This document shows positions 1 through 8,777 of a stretch of 16,471 bases of DNA, piece by piece. A model generated the notes under the pieces. The model made no database searches. It was not told the DNA's origin and saw only the letters and a program-made list of their open reading frames with translations. The stretch comes from Tritrichomonas foetus (lineage: Eukaryota > Parabasalia > Tritrichomonadida > Tritrichomonadidae): the NCBI GenBank assembly GCA_001839685.1, contig MLAK01000981.1, positions 14,486 to 30,956 of the forward strand, read 5' to 3'. Position 1 is the stretch's first letter; each line of letters starts with the position of its first letter. Made by a program: the position numbers and the translations under genes.

Positions 1-503
1 GGGTTTATTTTTTTCTCACAATTTTTTTTTGGATTTGGTTTTCTCTGTATCTTGATTTTTAAATTATAATATTTATATATTATTAATAGGATTACAATTA
101 AATAATTTTTAGATGACAATAATATCAACAATTATTCATTTAGATCTCTCAATAGTCTTCTACATCTAGAGCTAGTTAGTTTGTATACATCTGTTTGTTT
201 CATAATATTCAATTTTCATAAGTTTACATTTCTCAAAAAATGAACACATCACATCAATTTTCATTTTAAATTATCTTGATATTTAGTTCTAATTTATTGT
301 AAAATATTACAATTTAATTAATATTATCTTTTTGATTTAATTATTATATGCTTAAAATGAATTTTATCTTGTAGATTTTTTTATATATCTTGCGAGTTTT
401 CCAATATTTCGGTCATTTCAATATCATCATATGGATCCACTATGGATATTCAATAAATAGGATTTATTTCTCAATAACATCCAAGATATCTATATATTTT
501 TGA
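1..503. other. AT-rich intergenic sequence
   Basis: No reading frame, RNA gene or repeat can be supported here. The sequence is AT-rich with T runs and scattered stops on both strands. It presumably contains the promoter of the kinase that follows. I found no clean TCAYW initiator next to either candidate start of that kinase; the nearest resemblance is a TCAATAAC around base 472. Confidence 0.6.
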
Positions 504-1538
504 ATGATGGTAGGTAGTGAAAAAGTTCTCGATATTCTTAACATAATTGAATTACCATCCTCAAATCTGATAATCTTTTGTAATTTTTCAAAGTATATTT
601 ATCCACTTAATCATAGAAAAAGTAAATCAGATTTTATCGAAATTTTTATGAGTGACGATTTTGTAAAATCCATTCCTGGAGTAAAATGCGAGATGAGATT
701 AGGAAAGGGACATTTTTCTCATGTCTACAAAGGCTCCTATGAAGGCCATTCACCAGTAACCATCAAAATTATCGAAAGGGGAGGTGCCCATGAAATCCAG
801 CGCGAGATCGACCTTTTAAAGAGGATCAAAGGCTGTCCAAATACAATCAATCTAGTCGACACTTTTCTTCATCAAGGCCATACGGTCCTTATCATTGACT
901 TTGTCGAAGCCATTTCGCTGAATCGATTTTACAAAAAAGTTCAAATCAAAAACATGCAAAACATCCTCCACGACTTATTTGAAACACTTAATGCGGTTCA
1001 CGCACGACAGGTAGTTCACAGAGACATCACGGCGAATAATGTATTAATCCATCCCAAATTTAATAAGGCATGCCTTATCGACTGGGGCTGCGGCTCAATC
1101 GTGAGCTCGCGCATGAGACCGAATGCAGGAACCAGGCCATTCAGATCACCTGAAATGCTGATGAATTCGATCAGCTATGATACATCGTGCGATATTTGGT
1201 CGGCCGGCATTTATATTTGGTCGATACTTTGTGGAATGACTGTCCCGTGGCGCGCGAAAACTGCCGATCAGACCCTCATCAACATCTCTGAGTATTTCGG
1301 AGCAGATGAATTATTGCAACTCAGTGAAAAAATTTCAAGGCCAATTGCTGGGTCAATTCAAGCGCAGTTCTCTCAATCACCAACAAAAACTCTCGAGCAG
1401 GACTTCATTTCAAAAATGGGAAGGCTTCAGCATCCACTTCTGATCGACTTGATGAAGTCACTCCTCAAAATTGACCCAGATGAGCGGCCAACAGCTGAGG
1501 AAGTACTCAATCATCCATTCTTTTCAGAAAAACTTTGA
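504..1538 (+). CDS. Cdc7/CK2-like serine/threonine protein kinase with altered catalytic loop
   Basis: A 344-residue protein kinase. Seen: glycine loop LGKGHFSHV (66-74), ATP-binding lysine K88 in VTIK, probable helix-C Glu101, catalytic loop HRDITANN (172-179), DWG (193-195), activation-segment GTRPFRSPE (209-217) and DIWSAG (230-235). The GTRxFRxPE and DxWSAG stretches and the region before the glycine loop resemble Cdc7 (the DDK kinase of replication origins). DWG instead of DFG, and REIDLLKRIKGCPN, recall CK2, a related family. Oddity: the catalytic-loop position that is Lys in serine/threonine kinases (HRDxK) is Thr176, although the catalytic Asp174 and Asn179 remain, so activity may be altered. 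Start is uncertain: residues 1-48 look like translated AT-rich leader, and Met49 (base 648), just before DDFVKSIPG, is a good alternative. The kinase call is firm; the subfamily is inferred. Confidence 0.85.
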   Translation: MMVGSEKVLDILNIIELPSSNLIIFCNFSKYIYPLNHRKSKSDFIEIFMSDDFVKSIPGVKCEMRLGKGHFSHVYKGSYEGHSPVTIKIIERGGAHEIQREIDLLKRIKGCPNTINLVDTFLHQGHTVLIIDFVEAISLNRFYKKVQIKNMQNILHDLFETLNAVHARQVVHRDITANNVLIHPKFNKACLIDWGCGSIVSSRMRPNAGTRPFRSPEMLMNSISYDTSCDIWSAGIYIWSILCGMTVPWRAKTADQTLINISEYFGADELLQLSEKISRPIAGSIQAQFSQSPTKTLEQDFISKMGRLQHPLLIDLMKSLLKIDPDERPTAEEVLNHPFFSEKL

Positions 1539-2067
1539 TTCACTCATTTTTTGATGACTTTTTTTTTTGTAAATAAATATATTAATTCATTTCATGATTA
1601 TATCGATTTATTTTTTATTTTCTTATGGAATTTTCAAAATCCTTTCTTTTGGATGAATTTCATTCGATGAGTCAAATTTAAATATTATGCTTTAGTTGGA
1701 GCATTTCAGAAATAAGTATCAAACCAAAAATGAAGGGGATTGAAATGGACAAAAACATAGAAAGGGGAAAACTATCTCAATGTTTCCCCCTATATATCGA
1801 CTTTTTGCAATAGAACGAATAAAAAATGGTTAAGTGATTAATAGAATTTGAGTCATCTTCAGAAAAAGTTTATCTGGATTTTAGATAAAGTTTGTTACAC
1901 TCACATTTTTTATTTGTCATTATGGAAAATAATGTTCTAATAATGAGTTTCTGGAGTATAAAGGAATCTCAACCTAATGAAGAATGCAATGCTGAAACTC
2001 TAAATTGAGATGATTAATTAAATATATGGAGAGATTGAAATTGGTTGTCATGGGGAGTTATTTGAAT
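1539..2067. other. Intergenic sequence with a possible decayed gene start
   Basis: No intact gene. An initiator-like TCACATT at 1901-1907 lies about 19 bases before an ATG at 1922, which opens only 28 codons and ends at a TGA (2006-2008). In-frame stops follow rapidly until the left inverted repeat at 2068. This could be the remains of a gene whose 3' part contains that repeat, or chance. The rest is AT-rich with T runs just after the kinase stop. Confidence 0.4.
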
Positions 2068-2129
2068 AAGTTCTAAAAAAGTTGTTTCCACTTTTTATTC
2101 AGAAAAAAATGAGGAAACAGTATTCAAAG
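2068..2129 (+). repeat. Left copy of 62-bp inverted repeat flanking the glucosidase
   Basis: These 62 bases match the reverse complement of 4220-4281. The central stretch is identical except for one A (seven A's here, eight in the right copy), and a small indel and mismatch lie near the outer end. In the right copy the sequence encodes FKKLFPLFIQKKNEETVFK. Here the missing A and nearby stops break that frame, so this copy looks like a decayed duplicate of coding sequence. Similarity falls off sharply on both sides. Confidence 0.85.
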
Positions 2130-2336
2130 TGATGGATTGACGAGAAATGAAAAGAAAAAGGAAATATTAAATATCAGTGAAACTTTTTAAATGATTGAAA
2201 ACACATGATTGCAACTTTTTGATAAAACATTAATGATATGAAAAGTATTGAAATTAATATTAATATAAAATATAGAAAATTGAAAATAGAAAAGATTGAT
2301 TTGATAAATAAAATCAATTGAAGAGAAAAAATAACA

Positions 2337-2344
2337 TCACTTTT
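2337..2344 (+). promoter_or_regulatory. Candidate initiator (Inr) of the glucosidase
   Basis: TCACTTTT fits the trichomonad initiator TCA(C/T)(A/T), with the presumed start A at 2339, 29 bases before the ATG at 2368. The Inr as the core promoter element is established for Trichomonas vaginalis; its use here is inferred from sequence and spacing. A T run and the sequence CTTCAACAG lie between the motif and the ATG. Confidence 0.5.
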
Positions 2345-2367
2345 ATTTTTTTTTTCTTCAACAGAAA

Positions 2368-4032
2368 ATGCAAAAAGCTTGGTGGAAAGAAGCAGTTGTT
2401 TATCAAATCTATCCAAGAAGTTATCAAGATTCGACAGGTAATGGAATTGGTGACTTAAAAGGAATTACTTCAAGACTTGATTATTTAAAGAAACTTGGTG
2501 TTAATGTTGTTTGGTTATCCCCATGTTATAAATCACCGAATGATGATAATGGTTATGATATTAGTGATTATCGAAATATCATGGATGATTTTGGAACGAT
2601 GTCAGATTGGGAAGAAATGTTAAAAGGCATGCATGAACGTGGTATTAAATTAGTTATGGATTTAGTTGTTAATCATAGTTCAGATGAACATGCATGGTTC
2701 CAAGAATCACGTAGTTCAAAAGATAATCCAAAACGTGATTATTATATTTGGCGTGATGGAAAGAATGGAGGTCCACCAAATAATTGGACATCATTCTTTA
2801 GTGGTTCTGCATGGAAATATGATGAAACAACAGATCAATATTACTTACACTTATTTTCAAAGAAACAACCAGATTTAAATTGGGAAAATCCAGTTGTTCG
2901 TGAAGAAGTTTATGATATGATGAAATATTGGTTTGATAAAGGTATTGATGGTTTTCGTATGGATGTTATTTCATTAATCTCCAAAGTTCCAGGATTACCT
3001 GATGGTAAACCAGGTAATTTAATTGTTGGTGGTGAAATGTATAGTAGTGGTCCACGAATTCATGAATTCCTTCAAGAAATGAATTCTAAAGTTTTATCTA
3101 AATATGATTGTTTAACAGTTGGTGAATGTCCAGGTGTTAATTGTGAAGAAGCAGCTAAATATACTGGTTCATATCGTCATGAATTAAACATGTTATTCCA
3201 ATTTGAGTTAATGGATGTTGATGCAGGTGAAGGAACTAAATTCAATCTTGTTCCATTTGATTTACGTAAATTCAAAGCAGTTCAAACACATTGGCAAAAA
3301 GGTCTTGAAGGAAAAGCATGGAATTCTTTATATTTAAGTAATCATGATCAACCACGTCCAGTTTCACGTTTTGGTAATGATTCTGAAGAATATCGTGTTA
3401 TTAGTGCTAAAATGTTAGGTACAATGAATCATACCCTTCAAGGAACACCATATATTTATCAAGGAGAAGAAATTGGTATGACCAATGTTCCATTTACAGA
3501 TATTTCTGAATTTAATGATTTAGAAACTATCAACTTCTGGAATGAAACTGTTTTAACAGGTGGAATGGATAAAGAAGAAGCTATGAAAGCATTTCGTTTC
3601 AAAGGACGTGATAATGCACGTACACCAATGCAATGGGATTCAACACCAAATGCAGGATTTACAACAGGTAAACCATGGCTTAAAGTTAATCCAAATTATA
3701 CAAAGATTAATGTTGAAGAAGCACTTAAAGATCAAAATTCAGTCTTCTATTATTATCAAAAATTGATTCAACTTCGTCATCAACATGATATCATTGTTTA
3801 TGGAACATATGATGAATTTTATCCAGAAGATGAAAATCTTTATGTTTATACAAGAACATTAAATGATCAAAAATTATTTGTTGCTTTGAACTTCACACAA
3901 AATGAACAAGCATTAAAGATTCCAGAAGGTCTTAACTTGACTGGTGCCAAATTACTTATCTCCAACTATGACAACACAGATACAATCCCAACTAAGCTTC
4001 GTCCATATGAAGCAATTGTTTATCTTAAATAA
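2368..4032 (+). CDS. Oligo-1,6-glucosidase / alpha-glucosidase (GH13), bacterial type
   Basis: A 554-residue, full-length GH13 enzyme expected to release glucose from the non-reducing ends of isomalto-oligosaccharides. It has the usual start for oligo-1,6-glucosidases, WWKEAVVYQIYPRSY. Conserved regions are MDLVVNH (97-103), QPDLNWENP (167-175), GFRMDV (195-200, nucleophile Asp199), VGECPG (251-256, acid/base Glu253) and LSNHDQ (323-328, stabiliser Asp327). These fall almost exactly at the positions of the Bacillus enzyme (199, 255, 329). Val200 after the nucleophile is the residue associated with alpha-1,6 rather than alpha-1,4 preference. There is no signal peptide or membrane segment, so the protein is probably cytosolic. 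Codon use is strongly biased (GGT, CGT, CCA, GTT), as in a highly expressed gene. The stop TAA runs into TAAACAATAAA. Bacterial origin by lateral transfer is likely but inferred. The gene sits between inverted 62-bp repeats. Confidence 0.95.
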   Translation: MQKAWWKEAVVYQIYPRSYQDSTGNGIGDLKGITSRLDYLKKLGVNVVWLSPCYKSPNDDNGYDISDYRNIMDDFGTMSDWEEMLKGMHERGIKLVMDLVVNHSSDEHAWFQESRSSKDNPKRDYYIWRDGKNGGPPNNWTSFFSGSAWKYDETTDQYYLHLFSKKQPDLNWENPVVREEVYDMMKYWFDKGIDGFRMDVISLISKVPGLPDGKPGNLIVGGEMYSSGPRIHEFLQEMNSKVLSKYDCLTVGECPGVNCEEAAKYTGSYRHELNMLFQFELMDVDAGEGTKFNLVPFDLRKFKAVQTHWQKGLEGKAWNSLYLSNHDQPRPVSRFGNDSEEYRVISAKMLGTMNHTLQGTPYIYQGEEIGMTNVPFTDISEFNDLETINFWNETVLTGGMDKEEAMKAFRFKGRDNARTPMQWDSTPNAGFTTGKPWLKVNPNYTKINVEEALKDQNSVFYYYQKLIQLRHQHDIIVYGTYDEFYPEDENLYVYTRTLNDQKLFVALNFTQNEQALKIPEGLNLTGAKLLISNYDNTDTIPTKLRPYEAIVYLK

Positions 4033-4178
4033 ACAATAAAATGATGAAATTTTAACATTGAATAGAAAAAATAGATGAAAGATTTACAAATTACAAACTA
4101 CAAATACTACAAATACACATCCTAAAAAAAAAATAAAATAAAATAAATAAAAATGAAAAAAAAATATTTTAACTTTTC

Positions 4179-4445
4179 TTATTCATTCTCTATATTTTTT
4201 CTCTCAGTGTTTGATAACTCTTTGAATACTGTTTCCTCATTTTTTTTCTGAATAAAAAGTGGAAACAACTTTTTGAAACTTAATTGTGAAATCGAAAATA
4301 TATTCTTCTCTGCTTTTGTGATACACTTTTTGTAATTCTTCAAATCTGAATGACGATTGGCATTTTCGTCTTGAATTAATCCATTCCCAAAATTCAATAA
4401 ATTAGTATAAAACCTTGCTTTCATCCATGTAATAAGATTTCTCAT
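4179..4445 (-). pseudogene. Hypothetical 88-codon frame, probable gene fragment duplicated on the other side of the glucosidase
   Basis: An ATG-started minus-strand frame of 88 codons with no recognised domain. It is basic, with Lys, Asn and Phe abundant. Residues of about 55-75 (FKKLFPLFIQKKNEETVFK) are encoded by the 62-bp sequence that recurs, inverted and frameshifted, before the glucosidase. That recurrence is the only sign that this frame was once coding; composition alone would not distinguish it from chance in AT-rich DNA. No initiator-like motif sits close to the ATG at 4445. It may be a fragment of a multicopy family or of a transposable element. Confidence 0.35.
4220..4281 (-). repeat. 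Right copy of 62-bp inverted repeat flanking the glucosidase
   Basis: Reverse complement of 2068-2129 with one A-run difference and a small indel/mismatch at the outer end. It begins 188 bases after the glucosidase stop codon, while the left copy ends 238 bases before its start. Here the repeat is part of the open 88-codon minus-strand frame. Confidence 0.85.
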
Positions 4446-4963
4446 GAAATAAACAAAAAACTATTTTCTCTGTTGTAAATAAATCAAAATCGATTTTGTG
4501 ATTTTTTGCTTCATAAGATGTGAATCAAGAGGTAATTTTATCACTTCAAAAGATAATTAAAACTAATTCCCTTTACATTCTTTAATGCTTTTTCTTAGAA
4601 AATTAAGTCAAAATTGGCAAGTATCAATTTTTTTCTTAATTCTTTTGATGAGAAACTATATAATAATTAGAGTTTTAAGATTTCTGCTTAATTTCGTTAA
4701 AACAATGATTTCTTAAAAATCAGATGGGATTTTTTTGACTTGGTTGTTTAGTGATTCATTAGTAATATTTGAAAATAATTTATCAGTACGTAAGTAATTA
4801 ATTAGGTTTTCACTTTTGCTTTACAATCAATTCCTTATGCATAAGTGCTGCATCTTGAAGAAGATTTTCAAATTCAATATTTCGTTTTTCATATAGCATG
4901 ACACAACCAATTAGCAATTGAAAAATCCAAAATCTCAAAAAGAATACGTTAATAAATCAAAAA
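4446..4963. other. AT-rich intergenic sequence
   Basis: No gene supported. It includes a 14-base palindrome around AAAATCGATTTT (4485-4498) of unknown meaning. A TCATATAG at 4889 resembles an initiator, but it is about 75 bases from the next start, with another ATG in between. It presumably contains the promoter of the coiled-coil gene. Confidence 0.5.
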
Positions 4964-6775
4964 ATGGCATCTCAAGAAGAAATGCCACATCCAACAGAGG
5001 AGCAGCCTCCTTCTTCACTCGAAAACACAGAAAATGATGGTCAATCAGCCAATCTCGACGGTCTGCAGGAAAATATTGGAAATTCGCTATTATCCGATCC
5101 AAAAGTCGATCAAAACGCCACAAAAGAGGCAAATCAAGTAGATCAACAGGAAGAAAATCAAAACCAAGAAAACAAAAATGAAGAAATCAAAAATCAAGAA
5201 CCACCTCAAACAGCCGAAAATTCAAAATCAGATAATAAAATTCCAACAAAAGATAATTATGAGCAAAATGTTGAAGCTGTAAATTCTTTACCGGGCGCGA
5301 CACAAAACGATGCTATTAGTAATAATGATAACGAAGTTAATGCGATTTTATCTGGGAGTGAACCTCATTCAGAAAATGAGCCTATTGAAAAAGTGGAAAC
5401 TGAAAGTATTGTTAATGACAATAATTTTGATAATAATAATAAAACTCATCAAGAAGAAAATGATTCTACAAATAACAACACAACATCAAAAGAAGAAGAA
5501 GAGCCTAAGTTCCAAATACATGAACCACTCGAACCAAAGAAACAAAGAAATGAAAGCAAAAGAGATGATTTAATTACAATTGATTCAGAAAGGCCACCTT
5601 CTGGTTATTCAGCTTATTCATACTCATATGAATATAGTGAAAGTGAAGATCATACAAACGAAGTTACTGAAAACAATCAAGAAAATAATCAAAACAATGT
5701 TTTGGAATCAAATTTTGATGAAAAAGTTGATAAATTATTCAATCCAGACGGTCGCAAACATCACCGTAGGCGACGAAATAATAATAATAATCAAAATGTG
5801 AAGAATAAAAGTAGTAAAAGTAGTCGGTTTGAGAAAGAACCGCCTGTTGATGTTCCTCAAGATGAAATGTCAGTTTTGAAAGCCAAAGCGATGAATTTGG
5901 AACCACTTGAAGACCTTGATGATGAAATTTATGAAGCGTTAATTCGATCACTCGCCGAAGATCGAAAAGAGCAAGCAATGAATGACAACTTCGAAGAAAG
6001 TGAACGCTTAAATTCTGCTATCGAACATGTTAGTGCATCACAACTCGATCAGCGAAAATTCAAACTCCAACAAGAAGCTTATGATGATTATTGTGTTCAA
6101 ATGGATCGTGTTCAAAATGAACTCCAACAATTCGATGAAGAGTCTCAAAGACTAGAACTTGATTTAAAGGCTAAACTCGATACACAACAACAGAGAATTG
6201 AAGCTGCTCATGAAAAGGAGCTAGATAATCATTCAGACCAGTGGACTTCTGACGCAAAGAAAAAACAATATAATCATGCTTCATCTCGTCTCCTCTTTCT
6301 CCGTAAACAATTTCAGCAATTAATCATTCAGTGTCGCTTCAAAGAAGCAGCTGAAGTTAAAGCAGAAATTAACAAAGTTGAAGCTTATGAACAAAGAGAA
6401 GCCTTAAAAGTTATGCAGCACAATTTCGATGAATCCCTCAAAAAAATTGAAACAAGACATGCTGAGGAACTCCAATTCTTTCGAACACGTGCTGATATTC
6501 AATTAAAACAATTACGCCAAAATAGAGCAAAATTGAGAATAGCACTCCAAAATAAAGAAAGTAAGCTGAAAAGAATCGAAGATAGAATTAGGGACGCTGA
6601 CAAGCTTTGGAATTATACACAAATGCAGAGAATTGAAGAAGTAAGCGCTGGTAAATCAAGAGATGCAAAAGTTACATCTAAATTATCACCTAGAGAATTT
6701 GGAAGAAAAGAAGAAACAACAATTGCTCTTCCGCCACTCAATTTGAGGCGAGGACCACCAAAAACTGCGAGATAA
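4964..6775 (+). CDS. Acidic low-complexity and coiled-coil protein with UVR-like helical repeats
   Basis: A 603-residue protein not matched to a named family. Residues 1-260 are disordered and rich in Glu, Asn, Gln and Ser, with a Tyr/Ser patch at about 214-226. Residues 261-292 form a basic block (GRKHHRRRR, an Asn run, then KNKSSKSSR) that could be a nuclear localisation signal. From about 303 to 570 the chain is almost all helical and strongly coiled-coil. Two segments, around 338-357 (AMNDNFEESERLNSAIEHV) and 446-465 (CRFKEAAEVKAEINKVEA), have the FEEAxxLxxAI pattern of UVR-type helical hairpins; this similarity is by eye. The C-terminus is basic (LSPREFGRKE, NLRRGPPK). No signal peptide or membrane segment is seen. 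A cytoskeletal or scaffold role is plausible but unproven. The stop TAA begins TAAAAAAG. The gene converges with the downstream kinase. Confidence 0.88.
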   Translation: MASQEEMPHPTEEQPPSSLENTENDGQSANLDGLQENIGNSLLSDPKVDQNATKEANQVDQQEENQNQENKNEEIKNQEPPQTAENSKSDNKIPTKDNYEQNVEAVNSLPGATQNDAISNNDNEVNAILSGSEPHSENEPIEKVETESIVNDNNFDNNNKTHQEENDSTNNNTTSKEEEEPKFQIHEPLEPKKQRNESKRDDLITIDSERPPSGYSAYSYSYEYSESEDHTNEVTENNQENNQNNVLESNFDEKVDKLFNPDGRKHHRRRRNNNNNQNVKNKSSKSSRFEKEPPVDVPQDEMSVLKAKAMNLEPLEDLDDEIYEALIRSLAEDRKEQAMNDNFEESERLNSAIEHVSASQLDQRKFKLQQEAYDDYCVQMDRVQNELQQFDEESQRLELDLKAKLDTQQQRIEAAHEKELDNHSDQWTSDAKKKQYNHASSRLLFLRKQFQQLIIQCRFKEAAEVKAEINKVEAYEQREALKVMQHNFDESLKKIETRHAEELQFFRTRADIQLKQLRQNRAKLRIALQNKESKLKRIEDRIRDADKLWNYTQMQRIEEVSAGKSRDAKVTSKLSPREFGRKEETTIALPPLNLRRGPPKTAR

Positions 6776-7025
6776 AAAAGAAAAGAAGAAGTTAATGTTT
6801 TTTTGTTAAGAATAAAAATAAAACTATGAAATCATGATTTATTTTTGATTCTCTTTTCAAAAACCAAAATATTCTCATTTTTTATATCAAACAATTGCTA
6901 TATCATGAGCCTACTAATATATGAAAATATTCCCAATAGAACAAAACAAATAGAAAACACAATTTGGTTTATTTTTTTTTTTTTAGTCTAAAATATACTT
7001 ACATATAATCATCGAAAATTAACAA

Positions 7026-8777
7026 TCATTGTGGCACTACTTTCGAAGTCCCAAGAGCAAAAATCATGTTTGGTGCCATTCTCCATGATTTTGGTCGACA
7101 TTTCTTTTTGACTGAAACTCTGGCAGCAGGTGATAGCGAATTGTTCTCATTTATTGTTGGAATTCCATTTGTCATTACGTTTGGCTGAATGATTGTCGGC
7201 ATGGCTGTCTGGTGTTGGCTGATTGAATTTGCACCTGCAATGTTAGATATTTGATCATATTGTTCAACAATGAGTGGATTTATTGTGTTCACTCGTTGAG
7301 ATAAACTGGATTTAATTTGCGTGATGTTTTCATTTAGATAATCTCCCGTCCTTTTCGAAATAGCAACTGATTTATTTGGAGATTGGTTTGAACTTGAATT
7401 TGCACTTGTATTTATGTCTTTATTTGTTTCTTCAATCCCGTTCATTCTGATTCGACGATAAACGAGTTTATTGCCGAATGATGAAAGCAGTGCAATTGAT
7501 TGTGTTCCTTTTAATGATTGAATTCTGTGTTTTGTGAGATCAATTGAATTTAATGCAATTGTTTTCTCTCCTTTTGAAAGCTTTGGTGCTTCACTTCCTG
7601 ATTGTGAAAGATTGGCAATAATTGATTTCAGTTTTTCTTTCCTCATAATTCTATAATAAGTTGCATCATCTGATCCTAAGTCATTACGCTTGTTTGGATC
7701 AAGTCCTTTTGACAGCATATCTTTGGCAATGGAAGCATCAATTTGCCCCTTAACTGTGAGACCATATACATCTATAAATTCATCATCCAGCATATATTTA
7801 TAACCAGAAGAAACAATCCAAGGATGCTCGCAGATTTCGTCTATGGTAATTCTTTCATTGGGATTTTTCACAAATAATCTGTGAAGTAAATCAAATAAAT
7901 TCGAACTGATGTGTTGAGGGAAAATTACATTTTCATTTAGAATTTTATCAATAATGGCTGCTTGACTTGGTGACTGAAATGGCAGTTTTCCAGAAACCAT
8001 CACATACAACACTACACCAAGTGACCAGATATCAACAGAATTTGAATATTTTTCATTTCGAAGAATTTCTGGCGCTACAAAGGGATAGGATCCACATAGA
8101 GTGGTAGTAAGAGCGAGGTCGCTTGCTGTGATTTTGGCAAGCCCGAAATCAATCAATCTGACATTTCGATTTTCATCCAATAGAATATTTCGTAGCTTTA
8201 TGTCGCGGTGGATGACATTGAGTACTTTATGCAAATATCTGACAGCCGATAGAAGTTGACAGAAAATGCGAGCGGCTTCACTTTCGCTTAATATTTCTTT
8301 GGATGAATATGAAGCGTTATTTCCGGAATCTAAGTAGTTGGATAAGTTGATGCCATTGCTAGAACTTTTTGTGAAGCTTGAATTGAGACCAGAACTGCCA
8401 TCCAGGGTGCCTCCAAACGTCGGCCAATTCGATGAGCAAGATTGAGTAATTTTCCGACCGTTATTTGAATTGTTTGATTTGTTCGTTTCGAGGAGGGCCC
8501 CTCCTTCGGCCAATTCGAGAACTAAATAATATGAATCAATTCCCTCCAATATTTGATAGAAATGGGCGATAAACGGATGATCGATGACTTCAAGAATTTT
8601 TAATTCGGTTTCGAAATTCGATCGAAATTTTGGAGACATAAAATTTGACCGTTCCATTCGTTTGATTGCGACTTTTTTTTTGGTTGCGAGATGGGTGGCC
8701 CTAAAAACGGTACTTGTGAGGCCTTTCCCAATGAGCTCGATATCCGTGAAATTGTCAAGGATTAAGGCGTCCTGCAT
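7026..8777 (-). CDS. CAMKL-type (AMPK/MARK-like) serine/threonine protein kinase
   Basis: A 583-residue kinase with all key residues: glycine loop IGKGLTSTV (16-24), VAIK Lys39, helix-C Glu58, HRDIKLRN (190-197), DFG (210-212), APE (235-237), DIWSLGVVLYVM (249-260) and EHPW at the end of the domain (317-320). After the kinase domain, residues 335-380 end in NDLGSDDATYYRIMRK. This matches the UBA-like segment of SNF1/AMPK/MARK kinases, whose last helix carries a TATYYLL-type motif. Unusual: about 60 Asn/Ser/Gly-rich residues (98-160) are inserted between the hinge (LVLELAEGG) and helix E. The rest of the C-terminal half is low complexity apart from a basic end (KKKCRPKSWRM). The initiator Met precedes the domain by a usual distance. 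The nearest initiator-like motif (TCACT) is some 60 bases upstream. Probably a soluble signalling kinase. Confidence 0.93.
   Translation of the reverse strand: MQDALILDNFTDIELIGKGLTSTVFRATHLATKKKVAIKRMERSNFMSPKFRSNFETELKILEVIDHPFIAHFYQILEGIDSYYLVLELAEGGALLETNKSNNSNNGRKITQSCSSNWPTFGGTLDGSSGLNSSFTKSSSNGINLSNYLDSGNNASYSSKEILSESEAARIFCQLLSAVRYLHKVLNVIHRDIKLRNILLDENRNVRLIDFGLAKITASDLALTTTLCGSYPFVAPEILRNEKYSNSVDIWSLGVVLYVMVSGKLPFQSPSQAAIIDKILNENVIFPQHISSNLFDLLHRLFVKNPNERITIDEICEHPWIVSSGYKYMLDDEFIDVYGLTVKGQIDASIAKDMLSKGLDPNKRNDLGSDDATYYRIMRKEKLKSIIANLSQSGSEAPKLSKGEKTIALNSIDLTKHRIQSLKGTQSIALLSSFGNKLVYRRIRMNGIEETNKDINTSANSSSNQSPNKSVAISKRTGDYLNENITQIKSSLSQRVNTINPLIVEQYDQISNIAGANSISQHQTAMPTIIQPNVMTNGIPTINENNSLSPAARVSVKKKCRPKSWRMAPNMIFALGTSKVVPQ

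Noticed and set aside
2355..2367. CTTCAACAG before the glucosidase ATG as a 3' splice site
   Set aside because: It lacks the extended ACTAACACACAG-type branch and acceptor sequence of trichomonad introns, and no matching 5' site is seen.
2174..2416. Minus-strand frame of 80 codons across the glucosidase start
   Set aside because: It is made of Phe/Ile/Leu from T- and A-rich DNA and overlaps the promoter and the first codons of a certain gene.
4485..4498. Perfect palindrome around AAAATCGATTTT
   Set aside because: Short palindromes of A/T with a central CG are expected by chance in DNA this AT-rich, and it has no clear link to a gene start.
5310..5801. Plus-strand frames in the second phase of the coiled-coil gene
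   Set aside because: They are shadows of the Asn/Glu/Lys-rich coding sequence, being Ile/Lys-rich with no independent support.
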